This document shows positions 18,940 through 27,285 of a stretch of 64,000 nt of DNA, one piece after another. Source of the stretch: an uncultured bacterium (GTDB taxonomy: Bacteria > Verrucomicrobiota > Kiritimatiellia > CAIKKV01); assembly GCA_938038445.1 (NCBI GenBank), contig CALHRZ010000004.1:82323-146322 (forward strand), written 5' to 3'. A program made the position numbers and the translations under genes. The stretch's first letter is position 1. Each line of letters begins with the position of its first letter. The notes under the pieces were generated by a model. The model had not been told where the DNA came from. It ran no database searches and saw only the letters and a list, made by a program, of their open reading frames with translations.

Positions 18940-20838
18940 TCAACGGAGCTGAATGAGCACCCCCTGTCGAGCGTCTTGAACGGAAAGGAGCAGTTGACGG
19001 TTCAGATTATCTTGGACGAGTTCGTACCGTTTGCGATTGGATGGGACCGCACCCAACGCCAGGGTTCCGGTTTCCGTACCGGTCCAGGTGGCCAAGGTAT
19101 AGACGCCATTCGTCAAACCGAGGTCCACGATATCCACCATTCCGCCGGTAAAATCGGGGTTGCCGTTAATGACGAGTCGAGCGGTGGAAAGGTTGTTATT
19201 TGTCAACCCAAATTCGAGTGTGCCGGAGACCGTAAGGTTGGTCCGCGCATATTGGATGTTGCCGTGCAATCCGAGTCGGCCTTGAACGGTATGGAGGGGA
19301 GACAACTCGCTGAAGATCGGGTTGCCGGCACCGGTTTTGCTGAGGGTAACCGTGGCGTCCGGGCCGATCGTCGTAATGCCGGCATTTGCAGGGTCCAGAT
19401 TCAAGACGGCGTTTGTCGTTCCTGCCAGCAGTTTCCATGTGCCGCCGGTTAAAACCCCCGCACCATTCCATTGGGGGACCGTGCCTTTGCTATCAATGGT
19501 CAACGTCGAACCGTTGCGCACTTCGATTGTGCCGACATTCGAAAAGGTCTGATTGGAGTTCGCCATCACGATCGTTCGGCTGCCGGCTTCCGAGATGATC
19601 AAACCGCTCGAGGCGTTCACGAACGTGCCGGAACCTGAGCCGGTGCCGTCCATCCGAACGGGATTGGCAGAAGGGCCTGAAAAGAGCAGGGTTCCCTGGT
19701 TTTCGAGGGTGCTACCGTGGCGGATATACCAATCCGCGTTTGCGGCATGCGTCATCGAAATGCCTTCGACAATCCGAACGATTCCCGTTCCGCCGATGGA
19801 TACGTATTGGGTGGTGGTCCAGACGGTCGGGGAGCGGAATTCAAACACGCAGTTCGAGCCGAAAGAGATGGTGTGCCAGGTTGTCTTTCCTCCCCAGAGC
19901 AGCGGCCCTCCAGAGAAATCCACAAAGGCGACGGTATTTGAAGGGATGATGATGTTCATTCCGAGGCGGACTTCGCTATTTGGGGCGATAATTCCCTGAT
20001 ACTGGGGCGCCCTGCCGCCGAGCAAAATGCAACCGCTGGAAGCCGTCTCGAAGAGCGTTCCGGTGGAAGTGAAGGTTTGGCCGAACGCGGCGGAGTTATT
20101 GATCTGGACGATGCCGTTGCTGACGGCGCGCAACGTTCCCCCGCCGTCGTGCAATTGAACTTGGATATCGAGGGTTGCATTGCTTGCCATCAAAATTCCC
20201 GAAACGCTGTTGCTGAGTCCCACATCGGTGGTCGTCGTTTGGTACATAATCTTTCCGTTTCCGCCGTTGGCCGAGAGAGTCCCGTGATTGATGAGGCGGG
20301 ACGGCCCTATGCCATATTGCCGCAGATAAATGGCGCCACCGTTGGTGAATAGAAGGCTTCCCTGATTGATCAGCGCCGTTTCTTGGGCCGTGTAGGCATC
20401 CCAGAAAAGCGACTGGTTGCAGGCATGCAAAAGGGTCCCCTGGTTGATGAAAGGGTATCCATGCCCTTGAATGACCACATAGCCAGGCGCATTAAAGGTG
20501 AGGGTGCCTTCGTCGAGGGTGAGTGTGTTGAACAGTCGCCAAACGGGGTTGATGTTTCCAGCGGTCTCATTGAGGCTTCCACCTGAAAAAGCCTGCGGAA
20601 GATTGGTCACGATCACCAGATGCTTGAACCGAGCGGAATCTCCGGAAATAGGATAGGTGTTGGTCGGCGACCCCGAAACGACATCCCAGGTACCGATGCC
20701 GGGGGTGTTGTCCGTGTCCGCATGCCAAAGGTTTGCGGCTACGCGGGTTTCAAACACCGCAGCCTGAATCCCGCACGTCAGGATCAAAAAAACTGTGCCC
20801 ACCGACATTCGCCTGCTGATTCCTGTTTTGCTTTTCAT
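18940..20838 (-). CDS. Secreted Asn/Gly/Thr-rich beta-helix-like (autotransporter-repeat-type) surface protein
   Basis: The product has 632 residues. The ATG is preceded by AGGAGGAAA, and the signal peptide (SVGTVFLILTCGIQA) is clear. The body is a run of short beta-strand repeats rich in Asn, Gly, Thr and Ser with recurrent G-T-L/L-x-N-Q-G-T-L signatures (FINQGTLLHA, LINQGSLLFTN, LINHGTLSANGG, LENQGTLLFSG). This is the pattern of autotransporter-associated and other parallel beta-helix passenger proteins. No C-terminal outer-membrane barrel is present and I see no PEP-CTERM-type anchor at the end (RQGVLIQLR). It is likely a secreted adhesin or carbohydrate-contact protein. It lies between the propeller enzyme and the LacI gene, all on the same strand. 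Confidence 0.75.
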   Translation of the reverse strand: MKSKTGISRRMSVGTVFLILTCGIQAAVFETRVAANLWHADTDNTPGIGTWDVVSGSPTNTYPISGDSARFKHLVIVTNLPQAFSGGSLNETAGNINPVWRLFNTLTLDEGTLTFNAPGYVVIQGHGYPFINQGTLLHACNQSLFWDAYTAQETALINQGSLLFTNGGAIYLRQYGIGPSRLINHGTLSANGGNGKIMYQTTTTDVGLSNSVSGILMASNATLDIQVQLHDGGGTLRAVSNGIVQINNSAAFGQTFTSTGTLFETASSGCILLGGRAPQYQGIIAPNSEVRLGMNIIIPSNTVAFVDFSGGPLLWGGKTTWHTISFGSNCVFEFRSPTVWTTTQYVSIGGTGIVRIVEGISMTHAANADWYIRHGSTLENQGTLLFSGPSANPVRMDGTGSGSGTFVNASSGLIISEAGSRTIVMANSNQTFSNVGTIEVRNGSTLTIDSKGTVPQWNGAGVLTGGTWKLLAGTTNAVLNLDPANAGITTIGPDATVTLSKTGAGNPIFSELSPLHTVQGRLGLHGNIQYARTNLTVSGTLEFGLTNNNLSTARLVINGNPDFTGGMVDIVDLGLTNGVYTLATWTGTETGTLALGAVPSNRKRYELVQDNLNRQLLLSVQDARQGVLIQLR

Positions 20839-20966
20839 GGGTATTTCCTCCTACTTCCTGCTCGGATGACCATTTCCTTTTTCATCCTTGAAAGGGACTG
20901 TGGGGTTCCGTACGCGGCTTGTTTTGGAAAAAGAGAGCGACGGACGGGTACGCGGGACGGTTGAAA

Positions 20967-20985
20967 GCCGCATGCTCCGTGCGGC
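20967..20985 (-). terminator. Stem-loop after the lacI-type gene, possible terminator
   Basis: On the - strand GCCGCA and TGCGGC form a 6-bp stem around a 7-nt loop, followed by TTTC. It lies 37 nt after the stop of the LacI-family gene and about 130 nt before the next - strand gene. The U-tract is weak, so this may be attenuating rather than a full terminator. Confidence 0.35.
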
Positions 20986-21021
20986 GCCTTTGCGTGATGA
21001 GGAATCTCGGAGTGGATGGTT

Positions 21022-22086
21022 TCATGTTTCTTCTGGGAGATGAGGCGGTGGGGCGCTGAGGGTACGGCCAAGGATCAGCTGGCCATCGAGGACGACTTTA
21101 CGGCGGAGCGCGGTGGGATGCTCGAGTCGCCAATGAACGAGTCGGACGGCTTCCGCGCCCAGCTCTTCCAATGGGACGGCGATGGTTGTGAGGGGGAGGG
21201 TTTCGCGCAGGCGGGAAGGGAGGGCGCCATCGAATCCTGTGATACTCAGGTCTTCCGGGACGCGGAGGCCATGTTGGAGAGCAGAACGAACGGCCAGTTC
21301 CGCCATGAAGTCGTTATAGGCCGCCAGGGCCGTGAAGGGGGGGATTGTGCGGCCGGCCATTCGGAACCGGGTGAAGATCTCGTCGAGGAGGTCTTTTGTA
21401 GAGTCATCGTTGCAGACGAAGGGGCGCAGGAAGGTCCACTCGGCGGGGATATCGCCGCCGGTTTCTGCCAACCCTTGGCGGAGGCCACTGAGCCGTTCGC
21501 GCGCCAGGTGGGTGTCGGGGCCGATAAAGGCGACGCGACGGTGGCCTTTGGCAGCAAGGAGGCGGCCGAGGGTGAGGCCGCCGGCCGCGTTATCCACAGT
21601 GACGAGATCGGCGCCGGGGACCTCGTAGAGGATACTGACCCATGGGATAGGGCTAGGGAGGACGCCGCGGGCCATTTCGAGGTCGCCGAGCATTCGGATC
21701 ATGCCGTCCACCTGGTGGCGAAGGACGATGCGGGGAAGGGCGCCGTTGATGTGGGTGAGGATAACGACTTCGCAGTTAGTTTGGTGCGCTTCCTCGTTCA
21801 TTCCGCGGAGCAGGCGTCCTCCGAAGCCGAAGGGATCATCTTCGTCCACGACGATGGCACAGATGACATCGGTTCGTGGACGAACGCCGTTTGCGCGTCG
21901 GCGCATCATGCGGGCTTCGAAATTGGTAGCATCGGGAACATAGCCGCATCGTTTTGCTTCGGCGAGGATGCGGTTGCGGAGGGAATTGTTGACTTGGGGC
22001 AAGCCTCGGATGGCTCGGGAGACGGTGACTTGCGAAACGCCGAGTTTTCGCGCGATCATGGTCTGTGTGACAGTAGGGCTTTTCAT
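21022..22086 (-). CDS. LacI-family transcriptional regulator
   Basis: The product has 354 residues, normal for LacI proteins. The frame extends 52 codons upstream, but ATG 22086 is chosen because the helix-turn-helix begins a few residues later (TQTMIARKLGVSQVTVSRAIRG, residues about 7-28) followed by the hinge helix region. The core is a sugar-binding periplasmic-protein fold (VICAIVVDEDD, DGMIRMLGD, VTVDNAAGGLTLGRLLAAKGHRRVAFIG, ALAAYNDFMA, ISITGFDGAL-type end DLSITGFDGALPSR). It is divergent from the secreted beta-galactosidase-like gene. Two related near-palindromic sites with the TACGTA core typical of LacI operators lie on both promoters, suggesting autoregulation and control of the neighbour. 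No ribosome site is evident. Confidence 0.9.
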   Translation of the reverse strand: MKSPTVTQTMIARKLGVSQVTVSRAIRGLPQVNNSLRNRILAEAKRCGYVPDATNFEARMMRRRANGVRPRTDVICAIVVDEDDPFGFGGRLLRGMNEEAHQTNCEVVILTHINGALPRIVLRHQVDGMIRMLGDLEMARGVLPSPIPWVSILYEVPGADLVTVDNAAGGLTLGRLLAAKGHRRVAFIGPDTHLARERLSGLRQGLAETGGDIPAEWTFLRPFVCNDDSTKDLLDEIFTRFRMAGRTIPPFTALAAYNDFMAELAVRSALQHGLRVPEDLSITGFDGALPSRLRETLPLTTIAVPLEELGAEAVRLVHWRLEHPTALRRKVVLDGQLILGRTLSAPPPHLPEET

Positions 22087-22094
22087 TGGCAAAC

Positions 22095-22112
22095 GGTGAC
22101 TACGTAAACAAA
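22095..22112. promoter_or_regulatory. Putative LacI-family operator, regulator side
   Basis: GGTGACTACGTAAACAAA is an imperfect palindrome centred on the CG of TACGTA. Its left half (G-R-TGACTACGTA) matches the half-site of the operator at 22196-22213. It begins one base after the -10 candidate of the regulator's own promoter starts to be passed, so binding there should repress the regulator. Confidence 0.55.
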
Positions 22113-22139
22113 AATACGAAATGGCGTGGAAAAAGGCAA
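22111..22139 (-). promoter_or_regulatory. Sigma-70-type promoter of the lacI-type gene
   Basis: On the - strand TTGCCT and TATTTT are separated by 17 bp. The -10 hexamer abuts the putative operator at 22095-22112, and the start codon is 25 nt beyond the -10. Confidence 0.5.
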
Positions 22140-22163
22140 GAGAAAAAACTTTTTCTTTTTTTC

Positions 22164-22192
22164 TTGTCACCATCCTCCTGCTTTTGTAGGAT
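22164..22192 (+). promoter_or_regulatory. Sigma-70-type promoter of the beta-galactosidase-like gene
   Basis: TTGTCA (22164-22169) and TAGGAT (22187-22192) are separated by exactly 17 bp. The expected transcription start falls inside the palindrome at 22196-22213; an AGGAG ribosome site and ATG 22226 follow. Confidence 0.6.
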
Positions 22193-22195
22193 AGC

Positions 22196-22213
22196 GATGA
22201 ATACGTAGTCATC
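22196..22213. promoter_or_regulatory. Putative LacI-family operator over the + strand start site
   Basis: GATGAATACGTAGTCATC is an 18-bp palindrome in which all but one symmetry pair match, with perfect GATGA/TCATC arms and a TACGTA core centred on CG, the hallmark of LacI-family operators. It lies 3 bp after the -10 hexamer, in the position of a roadblock/repression operator. Confidence 0.65.
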
Positions 22214-22225
22214 AGGAGTGAACCG

Positions 22226-25099
22226 ATGCGATTGGCATGCATGACGGGGATAGTTGCCGCGACGGTTCTTGCGGTTGTGGAGGGTCAAACGCAAGTTGAA
22301 CCTTGGCGGGAGTCTCTTTATCAGCAGTGGAAAGCCCTGCCGGAGCCTCCTGTCACACCGTATGATGGCCCTTTTGGCGGCGAAAGCCGGGCGTTTGTGG
22401 GGCCGATCGACTGGAAGCATCGGGATTCAGCCGTGGTGGCCAATTGGCGTGCCAAACAGGACTATCGGCGCACGGCCCCGCATGGAGTTTACGATCCCGC
22501 CAAGGATCCGCGGCCGATCAACACAGCCTTTGAAGAAGCCATTTTGGAAGACTGGCGGCGGATGGGCTACAACTGTGCCTACAAGGGTTCCTCTTTTACG
22601 TTCATGGTAGGCGCCTACCTCAAATTGCGCGGTTTTCTTGGCGCCATTGATCAGACCCTGTGGGGAGCCAACGGCCCTCCTCCGCTTCAGTTCGACGGCA
22701 AGGAGGGACGTCGCCAGCGGGAAGCCTGCGGCTCTTTTTTCCATCCGGAAAACTATGAAGCGGGCGTTCAGGCGATTTTCGGCATGGGCCATTTTTACGG
22801 TCATCATCTCTTTACTGTGGGCGGCCATCGGCTGACCTGTTCGTGGGATGAAGTCGGGATGCGGACGCGGGCGCAGATGGACTATCGCGACTCCATGACG
22901 AACGAGTTCCGCCGGTTTTTGCGGGAAGTCTGGTTTCAGGATGAAACCCCTGATCGCGACACGAACGGAGACGGGCGGACCTACAATGGCTTTACGGGGG
23001 AATCATTGAAAAGCTGGGAGGAAGTCGTTCCGCTTCCCCTCTCCCTGGATTGGGCGGTGCCGGTTTGGAATCCGGACGGCACGGTGGCCTTTTCAGCCTT
23101 GCCAGAAGTGGACACGAAACTTTTCGAGCAGCCGGCCCGCTACAAACTCCTGGTGGATTTTCACCGGTACTACACGTTCGAATTCTTCCGCCGAATCAAC
23201 GAGGAGGCGACCCGCCGCATGAACGAGGCGGGGACGCCGGGTCGGATTTCCTGTTATCCTTTCGTTCAACATTTCATCATATGGCCTGGCGCCAATCAAC
23301 GGCATGGGAACAGCTTTTACTGGTATCATCGGTTGAGCCCGGTCGTGAACGTGGAGCATTGCTGGCCGGAGTCTCCGGTGATGAATCTCAACTATGCGAT
23401 CACCGATCGGCTGGCCCCTCGTTATCGGAACCTCGTGATGGGCTGGGTTTGGTTCTATTTTGGCAATGAAGGCTATGACATGTACAACGGTCCTCACGAC
23501 ATCGATCGGGCCATGGCCCGCATGATGGGGCATCAAGTGGATGGAACCCATCATTGGCTCTACAGTCCTCGCTACCGGAGTCGGGATCAAAACCAACGGC
23601 TTCAAATCGCCTATTGGCAGAATTTCTTCAAAACCCATTATCGAGCCTATCTCGCCAAGGCGCCGCCACTCCACCCCCAGATTGCCCTCCTCATGCCGGA
23701 CACCGCAGGCTATTTCTATCGCTACTTTCAGTACCCGAAACAGGATTTTGGATGGACCGCCGAGGCCTTCCAGAATCTGCAGTACGGATTTCACATTGTG
23801 ACGGAAGAAGAGCTCGAACTGAACCCGGCCGCGCTGGAGGGATACAAAGTTCTCTATGTGGTGGGAGCGGAATGGAGCACGCCTGTTGTGCGGCAAAGGG
23901 TGGCCGATTTCGCATCGAGAGGTGGGGTGTTATTCCTCAATGGAGACAGCCTGACCCTGGACGTTTCCACGGGCCGGCGATTGGATTTTCTCGAGAAGCT
24001 TTGCGGGGTACGGATTTTGGAAAAGCACAAAAATGCTTTCTATCCCTCGGCGCAGACAGCGGAAGAGGCGGCGTGGGCTGCCCGTTTCGACCGCTGGGGC
24101 AGTCCGCTGAAGGTCCAGGGTCACAGTGTGCATGACTTGGAGGACCCGCGGGCCTGGGCGAAACTCTATGCGCGGACTGAAGAAAAGTATCGATTGGATG
24201 AGAACGGCAAACCCTTGCGGGCGCCGAACGGTGTTCCGATCCGCGATCCCTCCTGGCGCATGGTAAGGGACGAACAGGGTAGGTTGGTGCGGGATGAAGC
24301 GGTTTGGCGATGGTTGGATGAACAGATGCAGGCCATGCCGCGGGAAGTCCGGGGGATCCGTCAATATCCCCTCGACATGCGGACGCCTCCCGTGGTGCGA
24401 TATCCTCACGGCTCGTTGGCGACCAATTGGGGGGAGATCGTAGCGGCCGAACCGGTCGGAAGCGCGCGGCCGATCGCCTGGTGGGGCGATCGGGTGGTTG
24501 GGATTGAATCCGAACGAACCGTATGGTTCGGAACGAGGGAAGGCATGAATCTGCATGCGATCTCCTCCCGGATGGAAGCCCACCGGGCGACGGAGCCCTG
24601 CAATCCGTTTCCAGCCGAGTTGCCGGAAACCTATGAAGCGAACCGTCCCTATGCGGAGGCGTTGGACTATGCGGCGCGGAAAGCGGGCGTTCAACGGCCT
24701 GTGACGCTGACGCGAAACGGTCGTTTGCCGATGAATTTGGAAGTTCTTCCCCGGCGGGATGAGCAGGGGACGCTGATGGTGGTGGTCATCAATCACGACG
24801 CGACAGAGGCTACGTATGCTGTGGAAATTGCGGCGGACCTGGTTCCCGAACGCGCAACGGCTTGGGAAATGCTCACCGAAAAGGTTCTGGCAGCGGAGAC
24901 GGACGGGCGGTTTGAACTGGCGGTTCCGCCGTGGGGCGTTCGGGTCATGTTGGTCGGCCGGCCGGACAACCTCAAACCGCTTCAGGAGGCACAGGCGGCT
25001 TTGAACAAGAAGGACTTGAGCGTGCCGGCTTATTTCCGGGAGCGTCCGGAGCTGAATGAAGGGGAGTGGGGAACTCCGATTCCGCCCCTGGATCGGTAG
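22226..25099 (+). CDS. Secreted beta-galactosidase-like (GH42/clan-A type) glycosidase
   Basis: The product has 957 residues. ATG 22226 follows AGGAG, and the signal peptide is MTGIVAATVLAVVEG. Residues about 90-480 look like a TIM barrel: a DWRRMGYNCAYKGSS entry, TCSWDEVGMRTRAQMDYRD, RISCYPFVQHFIIWPG, and MGWVWFYFGNEGYDMYNGP. Residues about 480-620 look like the Rossmann-type trimerisation domain of GH42-like enzymes (PQIALLMPDTAGYFYRYFQ, EGYKVLYVVGAEWSTP, FASRGGVLFLNGD). A C-terminal beta-sandwich ends the protein. I cannot name the nucleophile with certainty, so activity and substrate are inference. The promoter and operator layout suggests repression by the divergent LacI protein until a sugar is present. 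Confidence 0.7.
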   Translation: MRLACMTGIVAATVLAVVEGQTQVEPWRESLYQQWKALPEPPVTPYDGPFGGESRAFVGPIDWKHRDSAVVANWRAKQDYRRTAPHGVYDPAKDPRPINTAFEEAILEDWRRMGYNCAYKGSSFTFMVGAYLKLRGFLGAIDQTLWGANGPPPLQFDGKEGRRQREACGSFFHPENYEAGVQAIFGMGHFYGHHLFTVGGHRLTCSWDEVGMRTRAQMDYRDSMTNEFRRFLREVWFQDETPDRDTNGDGRTYNGFTGESLKSWEEVVPLPLSLDWAVPVWNPDGTVAFSALPEVDTKLFEQPARYKLLVDFHRYYTFEFFRRINEEATRRMNEAGTPGRISCYPFVQHFIIWPGANQRHGNSFYWYHRLSPVVNVEHCWPESPVMNLNYAITDRLAPRYRNLVMGWVWFYFGNEGYDMYNGPHDIDRAMARMMGHQVDGTHHWLYSPRYRSRDQNQRLQIAYWQNFFKTHYRAYLAKAPPLHPQIALLMPDTAGYFYRYFQYPKQDFGWTAEAFQNLQYGFHIVTEEELELNPAALEGYKVLYVVGAEWSTPVVRQRVADFASRGGVLFLNGDSLTLDVSTGRRLDFLEKLCGVRILEKHKNAFYPSAQTAEEAAWAARFDRWGSPLKVQGHSVHDLEDPRAWAKLYARTEEKYRLDENGKPLRAPNGVPIRDPSWRMVRDEQGRLVRDEAVWRWLDEQMQAMPREVRGIRQYPLDMRTPPVVRYPHGSLATNWGEIVAAEPVGSARPIAWWGDRVVGIESERTVWFGTREGMNLHAISSRMEAHRATEPCNPFPAELPETYEANRPYAEALDYAARKAGVQRPVTLTRNGRLPMNLEVLPRRDEQGTLMVVVINHDATEATYAVEIAADLVPERATAWEMLTEKVLAAETDGRFELAVPPWGVRVMLVGRPDNLKPLQEAQAALNKKDLSVPAYFRERPELNEGEWGTPIPPLDR

Positions 25100-25173
25100 G
25101 ACGGGAACAGGCAAAATCAAAAGGGAGATGGAGCGGAACTGGAAGGGGTGGTGCTTGACAGGAAGGGGGAAAA

Positions 25174-25194
25174 CCCTCAAGCTTTTCTTGAGGG
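25174..25194. other. Perfect 8-bp stem-loop over the arsC ribosome binding site
   Basis: CCCTCAAG (25174-25181), loop CTTTT, CTTGAGGG (25187-25194). The 3' arm contains GAGGG, the only Shine-Dalgarno-like sequence, 7 nt before the ATG of arsC, so the fold would hide it. On the opposite strand the same hairpin is followed by TTTT and could end antisense transcription from uxaE. A TTGACA at 25155-25160 is a possible -35 but has no good -10. Confidence 0.55.
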
Positions 25195-25201
25195 AAAAGA
25201 G

Positions 25202-25645
25202 ATGAAGAAAGTGAAAATCTTGTTTCTTTGCACGGGCAATTCCTGTCGGAGTCAGATGGCCGAGGGGTGGGTTCGCGCCCTGAAAGGCGATTCCATCGAA
25301 CCCTATTCGGCCGGTTTGGTCGCCCAGGGGTTGAATCCTCTTGCGGTGAAAGTGATGGCGGAAGCCGGTGTGGACATTCGATCCCAGCGGTCGAAAACGG
25401 TGGAAGAAGTTCGGGATATTCCGTTCGATTACGTTGTCACGGTCTGCGGCCATGCGCACGAGACCTGTCCGATGTGGCTTCGCCGCGGCGCGACGGTGGT
25501 TCATCGGGGGTTTGAAGATCCTCCGGCGCTGGCGCGAAATGCCGCGACGGAAGAGGAAGCGCTCGTGCATTATCGGCGGGTACGCGACGCGATCCGCGCG
25601 TTTGTCGAGACGCTTCCCGAAAGCCTGAAAACGGCGAGCGACTAA
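25202..25645 (+). CDS. arsC: Arsenate reductase, thioredoxin-coupled (low-molecular-weight phosphatase fold)
   Basis: The product has 147 residues. It has the P-loop CTGNSCR (Cys10, Arg16) and, at VCGHAHETC, the second redox pair Cys82 and Cys89. All three cysteines sit at the positions known for the thioredoxin-coupled ArsC family, in which they pass electrons in turn to reduce arsenate to arsenite in the cytoplasm. The start is ATG 25202; a longer frame from GTG 25148 would put the hairpin inside the gene and adds residues absent from the family. No arsR, arsB or acr3 is adjacent, so efflux must be encoded elsewhere. Confidence 0.9.
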   Translation: MKKVKILFLCTGNSCRSQMAEGWVRALKGDSIEPYSAGLVAQGLNPLAVKVMAEAGVDIRSQRSKTVEEVRDIPFDYVVTVCGHAHETCPMWLRRGATVVHRGFEDPPALARNAATEEEALVHYRRVRDAIRAFVETLPESLKTASD

Positions 25646-25666
25646 ATCCTCAGGGGGGAGAGCGAT

Positions 25667-27202
25667 TTAGAGTTTGGGAACGCCCAGTGCTTCGAGATGG
25701 CGGGTGAAATGGCGTTCGAGCAGGGCATGGTGCCGCTCCTCTTCGGTGTGGAGAAGGCGGTAGAATTCGCGTTGAATCGCCGGTTCTTCCAGGATGAAGC
25801 CGTAAGCAACGTGCAGGACCTGTCGAGCCGCCGGATGGTCGAGGAGCGTCGAGAGCTTGACATCCGGCAACGTACGGATGTCGGGGATGGAGTCCAGGGC
25901 TGGCGTGATGTGATAGAGTTTTTGGGCATCGGGCAGGCGGCGGAGCGCCGTTTCGTGAAACGTTCGGAAGAGTCCCGGCGCTTTTTCGGAAACCAGTCGG
26001 ACGGCTTCGAGCCATGAGGTGCCGGCGGTTTTCAAGTGGAACCGACCGCCGGTTGCTTCTCCCACGATGGGAAAGATGGCGAACTTGTCGGATCCGGAAT
26101 GGACGGAAATCTTATAGTGGCCGTGTGCGCGTGCGATGCGGCAGTGGGACTCGAACTGCCGGCGGAATTCTGCGCGATCGCCGATGTAATCAATACCCTT
26201 TTGAAATTCTCCGATGAACCTGGGAGCGAGGCTGACGATTTCCACGCCGCGCCGGCGGAGTTCGCGGATGAAGAAGAGGTGATGAGAGGGGAGGGTGGGG
26301 GTGGTGGTTTCATCCACGCTGATTTCGAGATCGAATCGGCCCGCGCCTCGACGGGCCATGAGGAAATCATAGACTTCTTTTGCAAAATCGAGGGCTCGGG
26401 TATAGAGCACGGCGCAGCGGCGGATTTCCGCGGATGAAAGGGCGAGCGTCTCCCCATCGAGGGAAAACACCCGATCGGCATAGGCATTCAACACCGCCCG
26501 ACGGGTCGGCTCGGCCAAGTGTTCGAATTCGGCGGCGATCTCCGAATCGGAAAACATGGCGGCTTCCGGTCGAAGAACGGCGGAGAGGTCGAGGGTGATC
26601 ATGGTGTAGCCGGCGTCCAGGGCCTTGGCGATATCGGGCAGGGTTTTCAAATGGTCGGCGTCGGCGCCAAACCCTTCCGTGTGTCCGGCTTGAAAGACAC
26701 CCCACACGGCGTCGGCCAGGACCTCGGCAAACGTTCGCCGAGTCAGGGTCAATTCGCGCATGGACTGTTGGGCGAGGACGGGGGCTACGGCGAACTTGCG
26801 AACGGCGCGGAGTTGCCCGCTGGTGGCAAGGCCGAGCCGGTCGCCGCATCCGATGGTCGCCGGACGGTCGGCCAGCGAGACAGGATTCAACCAGGGGAAA
26901 ACGGAACGAAGCGCGGCGGCGTTTTCAGGGGTCAGAGGACAGAGCTTTGCCGTCCAGCCTTCTCCCTGAACGAGGTCCCCTTGAAACGACGGAGGGGGAT
27001 TGGATGCGGAGGAGAGTGCGAGAAGGCGTCGGTCCTCTGCCGTACGCGCCAAGGCGAACAAGGTATGGTTCGAAAGAAAAAGCGAAGCGGAATAAACCCC
27101 CTCCGGTAGAGGAAGGTGTTGCTTTTTTTCTTGGAGAAGATCGGGGGGAAGCGTGTGGTATTTGGACCGGGCGAGGGCGTGAACGACGGCGGAAAAGGAC
27201 AT
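25667..27202 (-). CDS. uxaE: Tagaturonate epimerase family protein (hexuronate catabolism)
   Basis: The product has 511 residues; ATG 27202 follows AGAGGAG. Landmarks of the UxaE family are AGHTEGFGADADHLKT, FDLEISVDETTTPTLPSHH, KISVHSGSDKFAIFPI (about 368-383) and the C-terminal EEERHHALLERHF. In Thermotoga this family interconverts D-tagaturonate and D-fructuronate, replacing the UxaB/UxuB redox step in galacturonate breakdown. With the oligogalacturonate-lyase-like gene nearby, a role in pectin-derived galacturonate use is likely. It has its own promoter and a palindrome upstream (27226-27262), so it is probably regulated separately from the glutamine operon ahead of it. The assignment comes from recall of the family, not from a search. 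Confidence 0.75.
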   Translation of the reverse strand: MSFSAVVHALARSKYHTLPPDLLQEKKQHLPLPEGVYSASLFLSNHTLFALARTAEDRRLLALSSASNPPPSFQGDLVQGEGWTAKLCPLTPENAAALRSVFPWLNPVSLADRPATIGCGDRLGLATSGQLRAVRKFAVAPVLAQQSMRELTLTRRTFAEVLADAVWGVFQAGHTEGFGADADHLKTLPDIAKALDAGYTMITLDLSAVLRPEAAMFSDSEIAAEFEHLAEPTRRAVLNAYADRVFSLDGETLALSSAEIRRCAVLYTRALDFAKEVYDFLMARRGAGRFDLEISVDETTTPTLPSHHLFFIRELRRRGVEIVSLAPRFIGEFQKGIDYIGDRAEFRRQFESHCRIARAHGHYKISVHSGSDKFAIFPIVGEATGGRFHLKTAGTSWLEAVRLVSEKAPGLFRTFHETALRRLPDAQKLYHITPALDSIPDIRTLPDVKLSTLLDHPAARQVLHVAYGFILEEPAIQREFYRLLHTEEERHHALLERHFTRHLEALGVPKL

Positions 27203-27225
27203 AAAGGATCTCCTCTCGATCGCGG

Positions 27226-27244
27226 GCCGGTGTACTATACCGGC
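27226..27244. promoter_or_regulatory. Palindrome over the uxaE promoter, putative operator
   Basis: On the - strand GCCGGTATAGTACACCGGC has perfect 6-bp arms (GCCGGT/ACCGGC), and most inner bases also match. It covers the whole -10 hexamer. The odd spacing and GGTAT..ACC arms resemble GntR-type rather than LacI-type operators. Confidence 0.5.
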
Positions 27245-27262
27245 GGTTGCGGAGCGCCGCAA
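27234..27262 (-). promoter_or_regulatory. Sigma-70-type promoter of uxaE
   Basis: On the - strand TTGCGG (27262-27257) and TATAGT (27239-27234) are 17 bp apart; the ATG lies 31 nt beyond the -10. The -35 is also the first arm of a TTGCGG/CCGCAA stem (27247-27262) that may act as a weak terminator for the upstream carA. Confidence 0.55.
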
Positions 27263-27285
27263 GGCAAAACCTCAATGCATTCCTC

